From assembly GCA_051275515.1 (NCBI GenBank), contig JBNMOT010000022.1, positions 1-31,667 of the forward strand: DNA of 31,667 bases, given 5' to 3'. Positions 16,434 to 24,540 of the stretch are shown here, one piece after another. The position numbers and the translations under genes were made by a program. The notes below the pieces were generated by a model. That model worked only from the letters and a program-made list of their open reading frames with translations, did not search any database and was not told the DNA's origin. The stretch's first letter is position 1; the number at the start of each line of letters is the position of its first letter. This stretch comes from Oleispira sp051275515 (lineage in GTDB: Bacteria; Pseudomonadota; Gammaproteobacteria; Pseudomonadales; Oceanobacteraceae).

Positions 16434-18071
16434 ATGATTAACTTGGAAAAAGCCTTATCTGGACGACGAATTTTAATTATCGACGATCACGTTGAAGCTC
16501 GTAGTTCATTAAAGAAAATGGCGACCATTTTAGGCGGTGACAATATCGATATTGCCACTGATGGTATTGAAGCCATGGACCTTATTCATGAAAATGAATA
16601 CGACATCGTCCTAGCTGATTATAATCTCGGCCGAACTAAAGATGGCCAGCAAGTTTTAGAAGAAGCCCGATTTACTCAACGCCTGCGCGCAACCTCATTA
16701 TTTGTTGTAATCACCGGCGAAAACGCCATTGATATGGTCATGGGGGCTTTAGAATATGATCCAGACGGCTATATAACAAAACCTTATACGCTAAATATGC
16801 TGAAAGAACGCCTGATTCGCATTATTACGATTAAAGAGGAATTACGTCAAGTTAACAAAGCCGTTGATCTGAAGAAATATGATTTAGCGATTAAGTACTG
16901 CTTAGAAATACTCGAAAAAGAACCACGACTACGACTACCTGCCTCTCGTATTCTTGGCCAATTACTTATTCGTCAACAAAAAACCCCACTAGCGCTAAAT
17001 GTTTATTCACAGCTATTAAATGAGCGTTCAATATCTTGGGCAAAATTGGGGCAAGCCATTTGTATTTTCAAACTAGGCGACCCCGACAGTGCTTTAGCCT
17101 TATTAAATCAGACTTTAGTCGATCATCCACTTTATGTGCAGTGCTACGATTGGATCGCAAAAATTTTATTAACGTTAGATAAACCTTTAGAAGCTCAGGA
17201 AGCGTTAGAAAAAGCCATCGCAATTTCACCCAAAGCCGTTTTAAGGCAAATGGAGTTAGGCCGTATAGCCTTTGATAATGGCGATATGGTAACGGCAGAA
17301 CTCGCGTTTAAACATTCAATACGATTAGGCCGTTACTCTTGCCACAAGTCGGTGAAAAATTATTTGCAATTTGCGCGTTCAGCTCAAACGTTACTCAGCA
17401 ATCCAAAAGCACGACACACTCAAAATAAAGCGAACGAAGCGTTTCGTGCTCTAGATGAATTAAAAAAAGACTTCTCAGGTGATATAGACTCTTTATTTGA
17501 AGCCTCTATTGTCGAAAGCAAAACTCACCTGAATATGGACAATATCGATAAGGCTCAGCGCAGTGCCAATAACGCTGAAGCATTATTAACACGTTTAAAA
17601 GATCCAAAAATAGAGTATAAGTTTCAAATGACTGATACTTTTATCGAAACCGATCTTTCAGTACAAGCGCAAAAAATAATTGATGAATTAACAGAATCGA
17701 CACTTACCGATACGCAAGAAATTACGCTCAAAGAATTGAATAACGCCCTAAATGGAAGGGTGTATCAGCGTCATACAGCAAGCCTTAATGATCATGGCGT
17801 CTGGCACTTCGAACGGGGCGAGTTAGAAGACGCTGTTATAGTTTTTGACCAAGCAACTCAATACGAACAGGCAAGTACCAGTGTATTACTAAACTCTATT
17901 CAAACAAAGATTGCTATCATGGAACGCGATGATGCAGATGAAGATATTCTTAAACACGTTCGTTTATTATTCACACGTATCGGTGACATTACCAAAGATA
18001 ATGAACGCTTTGAACGCTATTCACGCTTAAGCAAAACTTATGAACGCTTATGTGGGGTCTTGAAAAAATGA
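16434..18071 (+). CDS. Response regulator: CheY-like receiver fused to TPR-like region
   Basis: Residues 10-135 form a complete receiver domain. Acidic pair Asp17-Asp18, phosphoacceptor Asp62 (A-D-Y-N-L-G), Thr94 and Lys116 (T-K-P-Y) are all present, so phosphorylation is expected. Residues 140-545 are helical and contain tetratricopeptide-like repeats, clearest around 185-290, where A-L-x-L/Y-x-x-A-L patterns recur. No DNA-binding or enzymatic output domain is seen, so output is probably by protein-protein contact. The protein has no signal or membrane segment. It overlaps the downstream histidine kinase by ATGA (18068-18071), implying coupled translation. AAAGGA lies about 15 bases before the ATG, which is long. 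I do not recognise a named homologue. Confidence 0.85.
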   Translation: MINLEKALSGRRILIIDDHVEARSSLKKMATILGGDNIDIATDGIEAMDLIHENEYDIVLADYNLGRTKDGQQVLEEARFTQRLRATSLFVVITGENAIDMVMGALEYDPDGYITKPYTLNMLKERLIRIITIKEELRQVNKAVDLKKYDLAIKYCLEILEKEPRLRLPASRILGQLLIRQQKTPLALNVYSQLLNERSISWAKLGQAICIFKLGDPDSALALLNQTLVDHPLYVQCYDWIAKILLTLDKPLEAQEALEKAIAISPKAVLRQMELGRIAFDNGDMVTAELAFKHSIRLGRYSCHKSVKNYLQFARSAQTLLSNPKARHTQNKANEAFRALDELKKDFSGDIDSLFEASIVESKTHLNMDNIDKAQRSANNAEALLTRLKDPKIEYKFQMTDTFIETDLSVQAQKIIDELTESTLTDTQEITLKELNNALNGRVYQRHTASLNDHGVWHFERGELEDAVIVFDQATQYEQASTSVLLNSIQTKIAIMERDDADEDILKHVRLLFTRIGDITKDNERFERYSRLSKTYERLCGVLKK

Positions 18072-18715
18072 AAAAAGAATCAAAGTTCGATTTTTTGGTC
18101 GCCGCGTTCATGCATGATTTAAAGAATCAATTGCAATCCGTTTCTGCTCAGCAGGATATTTTGGTCAATGAACTGCCAAAAAAATATCAGCGACAACTCA
18201 CCCCCATGCTGAAGCAAATCAATAAAATCAAAGACGATACCTTAAAGCTGGTTAGTCTGTTTCGCTTAGAGAATAATGATAATTTTGCCATGGATAATGC
18301 GTGGCCTAAAGATACGGCCAGTAATGCCATTGAATCCTGTCATTTGCAGTTTCCAAAATTGCATATCAATAATAGTATAAATCAGGATGCACAAGGCTTC
18401 TATAACGAACAACTTATTGAACTAGCTTTAGTGACCCTTATTACGAATAGTGCTCAAGCAGGTGCTAAACACGTCGAACTACTGTGTGAAGAAGGTGACC
18501 ATCAAAGCCTCAACATCATTGTTCACGATAATGGCCCGGGTTTTAACCAAGACATTATCGACGGTTTGGCTGATACCACCAAAGCCGAAGGAACCGGTTT
18601 AGGACTGTCTTTTGTCAAGATGATCTGCCAAGCCCATGAAGGATCCAGTAAACAAGGATTTCTCTCAATCTATAACGCCGACGACGGCGCTACAGCAACC
18701 CTTTTCTTACCCTAA
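18068..18715 (+). CDS. Small cytoplasmic histidine kinase without sensor domain
   Basis: The 215-residue protein consists only of a dimerisation/phosphoacceptor helix pair (His16 in H-D-L-K-N-Q-L) and a C-terminal HATPase domain. The latter has an N-box (L-I-T-N-S-A-Q-A-G), G1 (H-D-N-G-P-G-F) and G2 (G-T-G-L-G-L-S-F). All ATP-binding motifs appear intact. There is no membrane segment or input domain, so the signal must come from a partner. The frame is open from 18050, but 18068 is chosen because its ATG overlaps the preceding stop as ATGA. The obvious substrate is Asp62 of the receiver-TPR protein encoded just upstream. The pathway controlled is unknown. Confidence 0.87.
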   Translation: MKKESKFDFLVAAFMHDLKNQLQSVSAQQDILVNELPKKYQRQLTPMLKQINKIKDDTLKLVSLFRLENNDNFAMDNAWPKDTASNAIESCHLQFPKLHINNSINQDAQGFYNEQLIELALVTLITNSAQAGAKHVELLCEEGDHQSLNIIVHDNGPGFNQDIIDGLADTTKAEGTGLGLSFVKMICQAHEGSSKQGFLSIYNADDGATATLFLP

Positions 18716-18783
18716 AACCTCCATTACTGCCCCAAGCAGCTCCTTAAACTCAGGATAAACCTAGTGCCTGTGGCGCTTTGCAC

Positions 18784-18792
18784 TGCTATAAT
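18784..18792 (+). promoter_or_regulatory. Extended -10 promoter for glyQ-glyS
   Basis: TATAAT at 18787-18792 is preceded by TGC, giving an extended -10 (TGnTATAAT) that can work without a good -35. No clear -35 is seen at 16-18 bases. Transcription would start near 18799, about 46 bases before the GTG at 18845. This places the promoter downstream of the other in-frame start at 18764 and supports the shorter glyQ. Confidence 0.65.
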
Positions 18793-18844
18793 CGCAGCCT
18801 TTCGTATCTCCATATTTAACGCTGTTAGCATAGAAGGTCGCATC

Positions 18845-19885
18845 GTGTCTGAAATAGCATCTGAACAAAGCCGCCATAATGTAAAAACTTTTCAAGGCCT
18901 AATTGCCGCCTTGCAAGAGTTCTGGTCCGAGCAGGGCTGTATTATTAGCCAACCTATTGATCTAGAAGTCGGTGCAGGCACATTTCACACCTCGACTTTC
19001 TTACGCGCAATCGGCCCTGAATCTTGGAATGCCGCTTATGTTCAGCCATGTCGTCGTCCTACCGATGGCCGCTACGGTGAGAACCCAAACCGCTTGCAAC
19101 ACTACTACCAGTTTCAGGTAGTCATGAAGCCTTCGCCATTAGACATTCAAGAAAAATATTTAGAGTGTTTAAAAGTAATCGGCATTGATACCTTGGTTCA
19201 CGATATTCGTTTCGTAGAAGATAACTGGGAATCACCGACTCTTGGCGCTTGGGGCCTTGGCTGGGAAGTCTGGTTAAACGGCATGGAAGTCACTCAGTTC
19301 ACCTATTTTCAGCAAGTGGGTGGCCTAGAATGTTACCCAGTGACCGGTGAAATCACCATAGGTCTTGAACGTATCGCTATGTATTTACAAGAAGTAGATT
19401 CTATCTATGACCTTGTTTGGACGTATGGCCCTGATGGTAAAGCCGTTACTTATGGTGATGTTTTCCACCAGAACGAAGTTGAAATGTCAGCTTACAATTT
19501 TGAACATGCTGATGTTGATTTTTTATTCACGGCGTTTGATCAGCACGAAAAAGATTGTGCTCGTTTGATTGAAACGGGTCTTGCGTTACCCGCTTATGAA
19601 AAAGTTTTAAAAGCATCTCACGCGTTTAACATGCTTGATGCGCGTCACGCGATCTCGGTTACCGAACGTCAGGGTTATATCTTACGTGTTCGTACTTTGG
19701 CTCGTAGTGTTGCCGAAGCGTATTTCCAATCTCGTCGTACTCTTGAATTCCCTCTAGCCCCTGAAGATCTTCGTAAAGAAGTTCTAGCGTTAGCAGCTGC
19801 TTCTGAAAAAGCAGCCGCACTGAAGTTGGAAAAAACGGCCGCTAAGCAAGCTGCAAAAGAAGCAAAGACAGGGGAGAAGAAATAA
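18845..19885 (+). CDS. glyQ: Glycyl-tRNA synthetase alpha subunit
   Basis: GlyQ holds the class II catalytic core that charges tRNA-Gly as part of an alpha2beta2 enzyme. The start is taken as GTG 18845, giving 346 residues. AGAAGG ends seven bases before it, the frame upstream is not GlyQ-like, and the likely promoter lies between 18764 and here. Family sequence begins with T-F-Q-G-L-I and shows the C-x-x-S-Q-P and Y-V-Q-P-C-R-R-P-x-D-G-R-Y-G-E-N-P-N-R motifs. The last 25 or so residues form a Lys/Ala/Glu-rich tail that makes it longer than the E. coli protein (303). The stop overlaps the glyS start by one base (TAATG), coupling the two subunits. Confidence 0.96.
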   Translation: MSEIASEQSRHNVKTFQGLIAALQEFWSEQGCIISQPIDLEVGAGTFHTSTFLRAIGPESWNAAYVQPCRRPTDGRYGENPNRLQHYYQFQVVMKPSPLDIQEKYLECLKVIGIDTLVHDIRFVEDNWESPTLGAWGLGWEVWLNGMEVTQFTYFQQVGGLECYPVTGEITIGLERIAMYLQEVDSIYDLVWTYGPDGKAVTYGDVFHQNEVEMSAYNFEHADVDFLFTAFDQHEKDCARLIETGLALPAYEKVLKASHAFNMLDARHAISVTERQGYILRVRTLARSVAEAYFQSRRTLEFPLAPEDLRKEVLALAAASEKAAALKLEKTAAKQAAKEAKTGEKK

Positions 19886-21981
19886 TGAGCACTACAATCT
19901 CTAATACTCGTGACTTTCTTGTTGAGCTGGGTACTGAAGAACTACCACCAACACAATTGAAAAAATTATCCGATGCTTTTACTCAAGGCATCATTGCTGG
20001 TTTAAAAGACGCAGGCCTTAGCACTTCAGAAGAACATGGGGGCATCGAAGTGTTCTCGTACGCGGCTCCTCGTCGTCTTGCGGTTGTGGTTAAAAACTTA
20101 ATCGAAAAACAAGAAGACCGAGATGAAGTAATCTTTGGCCCTCCGGCTAATATCGCGTTTGATGCTGACGGTAAGCCAACAAAAGCGGCGCTTGGTTTTG
20201 CTAAAAAGTCGGGCGCGAGTATTGAAGATTTAAGCGAAGAAAACGGCAAGCTAAAAATCTCTCGTCGCATCGAAGGTAAGACCACGAGTGAATTGCTTGC
20301 GGCGATTATTCAAACGTCGTTAGAAAAGTTACCGATTGCTAAGCGCATGCGTTGGGGCTCAAGCCGCATCGAATTCGTTCGTCCTGTGCAGTGGTTAATC
20401 ATGTTATTTGGCAACGAAGTTGTGAATGGTGAAGTGCTTGGTCTCACCGCAGGTAATACCTCTCGTGGCCATCGATTCCATGCCAATAAAGACATTGTTA
20501 TTGCTGCCCCGACTGACTACCAAGAAGCGCTACGTGCTGCTTATGTGATTGTTGATTACAACGAACGCAAAGAACTTATTAGAAGCCAGGTAGCCGCTAA
20601 AGGCATCGAGATGGGTGGCATCGCCGTTATCGATGAAGATTTATTAGACGAAGTAACAGGCTTGAATGAATGGCCAACCGCCTTAGCGGGTAACTTCGAT
20701 AAAGATTTCCTGCGCGTTCCTAGTGAAGCGTTAATTTCTTCGATGAAAGAACACCAAAAATACTTCCACGTGGTGAATGCTAACGACGAGCTAAAACCTA
20801 TTTTCATTACCTTGACTAACATTGAATCAAAAGATCCAAGACAAGTGATTGAAGGTAACGAAAAAGTTATTCGTCCTCGCTTAGCCGATGCGGCTTTCTT
20901 TTGGGATACCGATCGTAAAAATACGCTAGAAAGCCGTTACGAAAAACTTGATACGGTTGTTTGGGTCAACAAACTCGGAACACTTAAAGCCAAAACGGAT
21001 CGCATTGAAATATTAGTCGAAAAAATTGCTACTGCAATTAATGCTGATCCTCAACTTGCACAGCGCGCGGCGAAACTGTGTAAGACCGATTTATTAACCA
21101 ATATGGTTTATGAATTCAGTGACCTGCAAGGTATTGCAGGAACGTATTATGCCCAAGGCGATGGCGAACATCCGGACGTATGTGCAGCCATGCAAGAACA
21201 GTATATGCCAGCTTTCGCAGGTGACGAACTGCCCTCGACTCAAGCCGGTATCTGCGTCGCGCTGGCTGATCGTATCGATAGTCTGGTTGGTTTATTCGGT
21301 CTCGGTCAAATCCCGACGGGGTCAAAAGACCCGTTTGCTCTGCGTCGTGCCTCGCTTGGTGTGATGCGTATCTTGGTAGAAAAAGAAATCAATATCGACC
21401 TGGATCAGTTAATAGACTGGGGCATTGAATCAACTTGGGAAACAGAACCTAAATCGGAAACCAAAGCGACATTAACGGAATATCTATTAGACCGTTTCAG
21501 CGCTTGGTACAAAGACCAAGGTATAGCGACCGAAGTGTTCCAGTCAGTGCGTGCTTTAGGGCTCACGAATGCACTAGACATTAACAACCGCGTACAAGCC
21601 GTTAATGCTTTTTCTATCATGAATGAAGCACAGGCATTAGCCGCGGCTAATAAGCGTGTATCTAATATTCTTGCGAAAAACGGTGGTGATGCAGTTTCAA
21701 CTGAAATCAATACGGCTTTGTTAAGCGAAGAGGCTGAAAAAGTATTGGCACAACAAGTTACTGCCAAGCAAACTGAAGTTCAACCTCTACTCGCACACGC
21801 ACAATATAAAGAAGCATTAGCAGCACTTGCGGATTTACGCACAGCCGTTGATGCTTTCTTTGATAACGTAATGGTTATGGCAGACGATGAAACAGTTAAG
21901 AATAATCGCTTAGCGTTATTAAAACAGCTACAAGGTTTGTTTATTGCGATTGCCGATATTTCTTTGCTTCAGAAAAGTTAA
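19885..21981 (+). CDS. glyS: Glycyl-tRNA synthetase beta subunit
   Basis: GlyS is the large tRNA-recognition subunit of bacterial alpha2beta2 glycyl-tRNA synthetase. The 698-residue length is typical. It opens with the family motif F-L-V-E-L-G-T-E-E-L-P-P at about 10-21. An R-M-R-W-G segment lies near 155, and an H-D-like region follows with the A-x-F-F-W-D-T-D-R block near 335-345. The C-terminus is an anticodon-binding-like domain with V-D-A-F-F-D-N-V-M-V-M. GGGGAG at 19871-19876 lies eight bases before the ATG. It ends shortly before a strong terminator at 22021, closing the glyQ-glyS operon. Confidence 0.97.
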   Translation: MSTTISNTRDFLVELGTEELPPTQLKKLSDAFTQGIIAGLKDAGLSTSEEHGGIEVFSYAAPRRLAVVVKNLIEKQEDRDEVIFGPPANIAFDADGKPTKAALGFAKKSGASIEDLSEENGKLKISRRIEGKTTSELLAAIIQTSLEKLPIAKRMRWGSSRIEFVRPVQWLIMLFGNEVVNGEVLGLTAGNTSRGHRFHANKDIVIAAPTDYQEALRAAYVIVDYNERKELIRSQVAAKGIEMGGIAVIDEDLLDEVTGLNEWPTALAGNFDKDFLRVPSEALISSMKEHQKYFHVVNANDELKPIFITLTNIESKDPRQVIEGNEKVIRPRLADAAFFWDTDRKNTLESRYEKLDTVVWVNKLGTLKAKTDRIEILVEKIATAINADPQLAQRAAKLCKTDLLTNMVYEFSDLQGIAGTYYAQGDGEHPDVCAAMQEQYMPAFAGDELPSTQAGICVALADRIDSLVGLFGLGQIPTGSKDPFALRRASLGVMRILVEKEINIDLDQLIDWGIESTWETEPKSETKATLTEYLLDRFSAWYKDQGIATEVFQSVRALGLTNALDINNRVQAVNAFSIMNEAQALAAANKRVSNILAKNGGDAVSTEINTALLSEEAEKVLAQQVTAKQTEVQPLLAHAQYKEALAALADLRTAVDAFFDNVMVMADDETVKNNRLALLKQLQGLFIAIADISLLQKS

Positions 21982-22020
21982 TATGAAATATTTTTTAAGT
22001 TTGATTATTAAAAATAACAT

Positions 22021-22062
22021 AAAGCCTCCAGCAGTAAATCTGCTGGGGGCTTTTTATTTTTT
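22021..22062 (+). terminator. Rho-independent terminator of glyQ-glyS
   Basis: A 14-bp stem pairs 22021-22034 with 22040-22053 with one G-T wobble and a TAAAT loop. A tract of T residues broken by one A runs to 22062. It lies 40 bases after the glyS stop and ends that transcript before gmhB. Confidence 0.93.
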
Positions 22063-22128
22063 CCATAACTTTAGAAATACTGTATTTAAAATAGTATTAA
22101 AATTTAGATATAAGAGTTCAAAACATTT

Positions 22129-22686
22129 ATGAACAAGCTCATCATTCTTGATCGCGACGGTGTCATTAACCAAGACTCAGATGACTATGTAAAAAGCCTT
22201 GCAGAATGGATTCCACTCGAAGGCAGTTGTGAAGCGATTGCTGATTTATCCAAAGCGGGTTACACCATTGCAGTGGCCACTAATCAAAGTGGCTTAGCAC
22301 GCGGGTTTTTTACCCTTGATGACCTTGAGACGATGCATGGTCGAATGAATGCTTTAGTTGAAGAAGCCGGTGGCGAGATTGCGACCATTAAGTATTGCCC
22401 TCACGGTCCTGATGATGCGTGTGACTGTCGTAAGCCATTACCTGGGCTCATAGATCAAATTGAAGCTGAACTCGGTATCAGTGCTGATGGCGCTTATTTT
22501 ATCGGTGATTCATTGCGTGATTTGCAAGCGGGATTATCTAAGGGTTGTAAGCCTGTATTAGTCATGACCGGAAAGGGCGAAAAGACCTTACTTAAGATGC
22601 TAACAACGGAGGTTGATACTCAAATTAAGCAAGCACCGGTCTATACCGACCTTGCTCATTTTGCTCGTAAGATTATTAATGCTTAA
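22129..22686 (+). CDS. gmhB: D-glycero-beta-D-manno-heptose 1,7-bisphosphate 7-phosphatase
   Basis: GmhB removes the 7-phosphate in ADP-heptose synthesis for the lipopolysaccharide inner core. The 185-residue HAD-family protein has the nucleophile motif L-D-R-D-G at 7-11 (Asp8, Asp10), the T-N-Q-S-G-L-A-R-G loop, and the GmhB zinc site Cys90, His92, Cys98, Cys100. The G-D-S-L-R-D acidic motif comes near 126-131. The zinc loop separates it from histidinol phosphatase-like relatives. The gene lies downstream of a terminator in an AT-rich leader, so it should have its own promoter, which I could not define. It follows glyS in Pseudomonas too. The downstream neighbour here is a convergent KAP ATPase gene. 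Confidence 0.95.
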   Translation: MNKLIILDRDGVINQDSDDYVKSLAEWIPLEGSCEAIADLSKAGYTIAVATNQSGLARGFFTLDDLETMHGRMNALVEEAGGEIATIKYCPHGPDDACDCRKPLPGLIDQIEAELGISADGAYFIGDSLRDLQAGLSKGCKPVLVMTGKGEKTLLKMLTTEVDTQIKQAPVYTDLAHFARKIINA

Positions 22687-22859
22687 TGTATTAAAACACC
22701 ATTGCCGCTACCCAAACTACGGTTAACTACGTCAGGTTGGAGTGAGTAAAAGTCGGTCGCGCAAGATAGCGGATGTATGATTTCTTTCGGTATTTCCAGG
22801 GCAGGTGTGACAGTTGTAATTCTAAACGATGAGCCGAATAGGTAGTAAGCTATTTGATG
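22683..22859 (-). other. Gap after the KAP gene: in-frame open stretch past its TGA
   Basis: The 173 bases between the convergent gmhB and KAP genes contain no recognisable gene or terminator. Reading the minus strand onward from the KAP stop (22860-22862), the same frame stays open for 58 codons to a TAA at 22683-22685, overlapping the last bases of gmhB. This could be chance (a frame of this length is not rare), a former C-terminal extension cut by a stop mutation, or readthrough. The stretch looks richer in G+C than the KAP gene itself. Confidence 0.3.
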
Positions 22860-24389
22860 TCAGGTTAAATCAGAGGCCATTTCTACTAGGTCTATGTAAC
22901 CTTGTTTACTAGCTCCTTTTTCATTTTCACAATAATGCATTGCCATCTCTATTATTGGATGCTTATCCTCAGTACTATCCCATACAACCTTAACAAACTC
23001 AGTATTCTTAGGAGGTTCAGAAAAGTAATCATAAATTACTTCAATTATTTTTGAGTCACTACTGTACGAACGTTCGTAACATTGAGTTCCATTAAACGCC
23101 ATACTATAACTAGCCGTACTTCCTGGGACTTTTGTTATATGCATGGGTGACATTGATATATTAATATTTTTTTGACTTGCCCCTCTGTTCAAAAACTTAA
23201 AAATATATTTTTCTTTATCTCGTCTGCCGTTAAATTTCCATCCAGTGTAGGTTCTTGTAAGCTCCCTAAAAAGTAACGGGTCACTCAGTTTCATTCCTAA
23301 CAATACAGCCGTTACAAACCAAGCATATTTATTACGGTTTTCTTCATTATTATAACAACCCCATAGTTGATCTAACCATTGTTGAACGGTGCGTAAATCA
23401 AAATCAAAGCTTTCGCACATTCCGGCTAAACTGCTAACAAGTGTTTCTTCAGAGAAAGTTAAGTTGTCGTCACAAGTTGCAAGAAGTTCTTTCGATAAGT
23501 ATCCATAAAATACTTTTTGGGATTTTATAAATTCTAGAACATCTGGCTTTTTTAATGAAAAGCTGCGATTAAAAAATCTATATAGATAGCGGCTTGCATC
23601 AAAACCTTCACCATAAACTGATTTAACAGCATGTTGTAACTGCTCAGTATCTGTAGCGATTACAAATATCAAGTCCGGAATATCGAAGAGGTGTTTTACT
23701 GTCTCTAATAACTCAATCGCATACGTAGGTCGACAACGGTCCAATTCATCAATGAAGACAAACATTGGTTTTTTTAATTCTCCTTCGCTATCGCTACTAA
23801 TAACTTCTTTCAACCAATTAGAAATTGTTATTTTAAACATCTGTAAGCTTTCGATTTTCTCCTGATGCTCTGAAAGGCCTATTTCTAGAGCCTTTACCGC
23901 TGCATCATTAAAGTTATCTAAGTTAAAATCATCTTCGTCAGCGACTTTATCAGCATCCACACCCGTATAGGTCTTAAGAACGCCTTTCAATAAAGCAGGG
24001 GCTAATTGCTTCATTAAACGCGCACCTGTTTTGAGCGTGGCTTTTTTATACTTTTCAGCAGAAACATTACAATTAGATTCTAATGTTTCTGTAATCGCAG
24101 ATATTACTGTTAATAAGGGATCTTCAGAGAAATCATTCTTCCAAGCATCAATATAAGTAGCAGGGTGTGCGTCTTTTATTTCATGGAACCAGCGTTGTAA
24201 AAAATAGGTTTTTCCAGCTCCCCATTCCGCATTTAAATTCATAACATAACTTTCATTTTTTCGTGAAGCTAAAAAATTAGTTAAAAATTTTGCATATTTA
24301 CTTCTATCTAATTTATCACATGGAATATAAATATCGGGTATGGCACCATTTACTCGCTCTTCATAAGCTTCAGTCCAATCAAAATCCAT
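22860..24389 (-). CDS. KAP-family P-loop ATPase, possible defence gene
   Basis: The 509-residue protein has the hallmarks of the KAP NTPase family. There is a P-loop E-W-G-A-G-K-T with Lys60-Thr61 and a Walker B F-V-F-I-D-E-L-D-R-C-R-P with Asp214 and Asp217. The first Gly of the usual GxxxxGKT loop is Ala54. The 150 residues between the motifs are helical and amphipathic, without a clear membrane span, so it is probably cytoplasmic. The C-terminal 150 residues match nothing I recognise. Other KAP proteins include the F-plasmid phage-exclusion protein PifA, so a defence role is possible but unproven. Base composition is low (17/60 and 21/60 G+C in two lines counted), unlike its neighbours. 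It interrupts the conserved gyrB-gmhB-glyS region and has its own upstream gap, so it is probably acquired. Confidence 0.85.
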   Translation of the reverse strand: MDFDWTEAYEERVNGAIPDIYIPCDKLDRSKYAKFLTNFLASRKNESYVMNLNAEWGAGKTYFLQRWFHEIKDAHPATYIDAWKNDFSEDPLLTVISAITETLESNCNVSAEKYKKATLKTGARLMKQLAPALLKGVLKTYTGVDADKVADEDDFNLDNFNDAAVKALEIGLSEHQEKIESLQMFKITISNWLKEVISSDSEGELKKPMFVFIDELDRCRPTYAIELLETVKHLFDIPDLIFVIATDTEQLQHAVKSVYGEGFDASRYLYRFFNRSFSLKKPDVLEFIKSQKVFYGYLSKELLATCDDNLTFSEETLVSSLAGMCESFDFDLRTVQQWLDQLWGCYNNEENRNKYAWFVTAVLLGMKLSDPLLFRELTRTYTGWKFNGRRDKEKYIFKFLNRGASQKNINISMSPMHITKVPGSTASYSMAFNGTQCYERSYSSDSKIIEVIYDYFSEPPKNTEFVKVVWDSTEDKHPIIEMAMHYCENEKGASKQGYIDLVEMASDLT

Positions 24390-24417
24390 TTTAAACTCTC
24401 AAAATTTCAGTTATTAA

Positions 24418-24423
24418 ATTATA
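24418..24423 (-). promoter_or_regulatory. Candidate -10 element of the KAP gene
   Basis: On the minus strand TATAAT is found 28 bases before the KAP ATG, in the AT-rich gap after the gyrB terminator. No good -35 hexamer is seen at 16-18 bases, so activity is uncertain. Its position downstream of the gyrB terminator means the KAP gene probably has its own promoter. Confidence 0.4.
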
Positions 24424-24477
24424 CTGCTGTTCTTTTATATCTCTAGCATTCTAAACTTACGTGTGTAAATTACAGAC

Positions 24478-24514
24478 AAAAAAAAGAGGATACCATTGCT
24501 GGATTCCTCTTTTT
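24478..24514 (-). terminator. Rho-independent terminator of gyrB
   Basis: A perfect 10-bp outer stem (24481-24490 with 24505-24514) encloses a 14-base region with a further 3-bp stem. On the minus strand it ends in a run of eight T residues down to 24478. It lies 26 bases beyond the gyrB stop and separates gyrB from the KAP gene. Confidence 0.88.
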
Positions 24515-24540
24515 AACTAACTTTATTGCTTTCTAAACGA

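Noticed and set aside
18050..18067. Earlier ATG for the small histidine kinase
   Set aside because: No ribosome site precedes it, and the ATGA overlap at 18068 is the usual coupled start.
20764..20779. CCACGTGG core in glyS resembling parS
   Set aside because: Only 11 of 16 positions match the recF copies and the outer arms are not palindromic, so it is ordinary coding sequence.
22076..22098. 6-bp inverted repeat AATACT/AGTATT before gmhB
   Set aside because: The arms are short and AT-rich with an 11-base spacer, so chance is likely in this composition.
22715..22731. Direct repeat AACTACG x2 near the KAP 3' side
   Set aside because: The 7-base repeat is too short and has no copy at the other flank, so it is not an insertion footprint.
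22690..24480. KAP gene as cargo of a transposon or integrated element
   Set aside because: No terminal inverted repeats, target duplications, integrase or tRNA attachment site were seen on either side.
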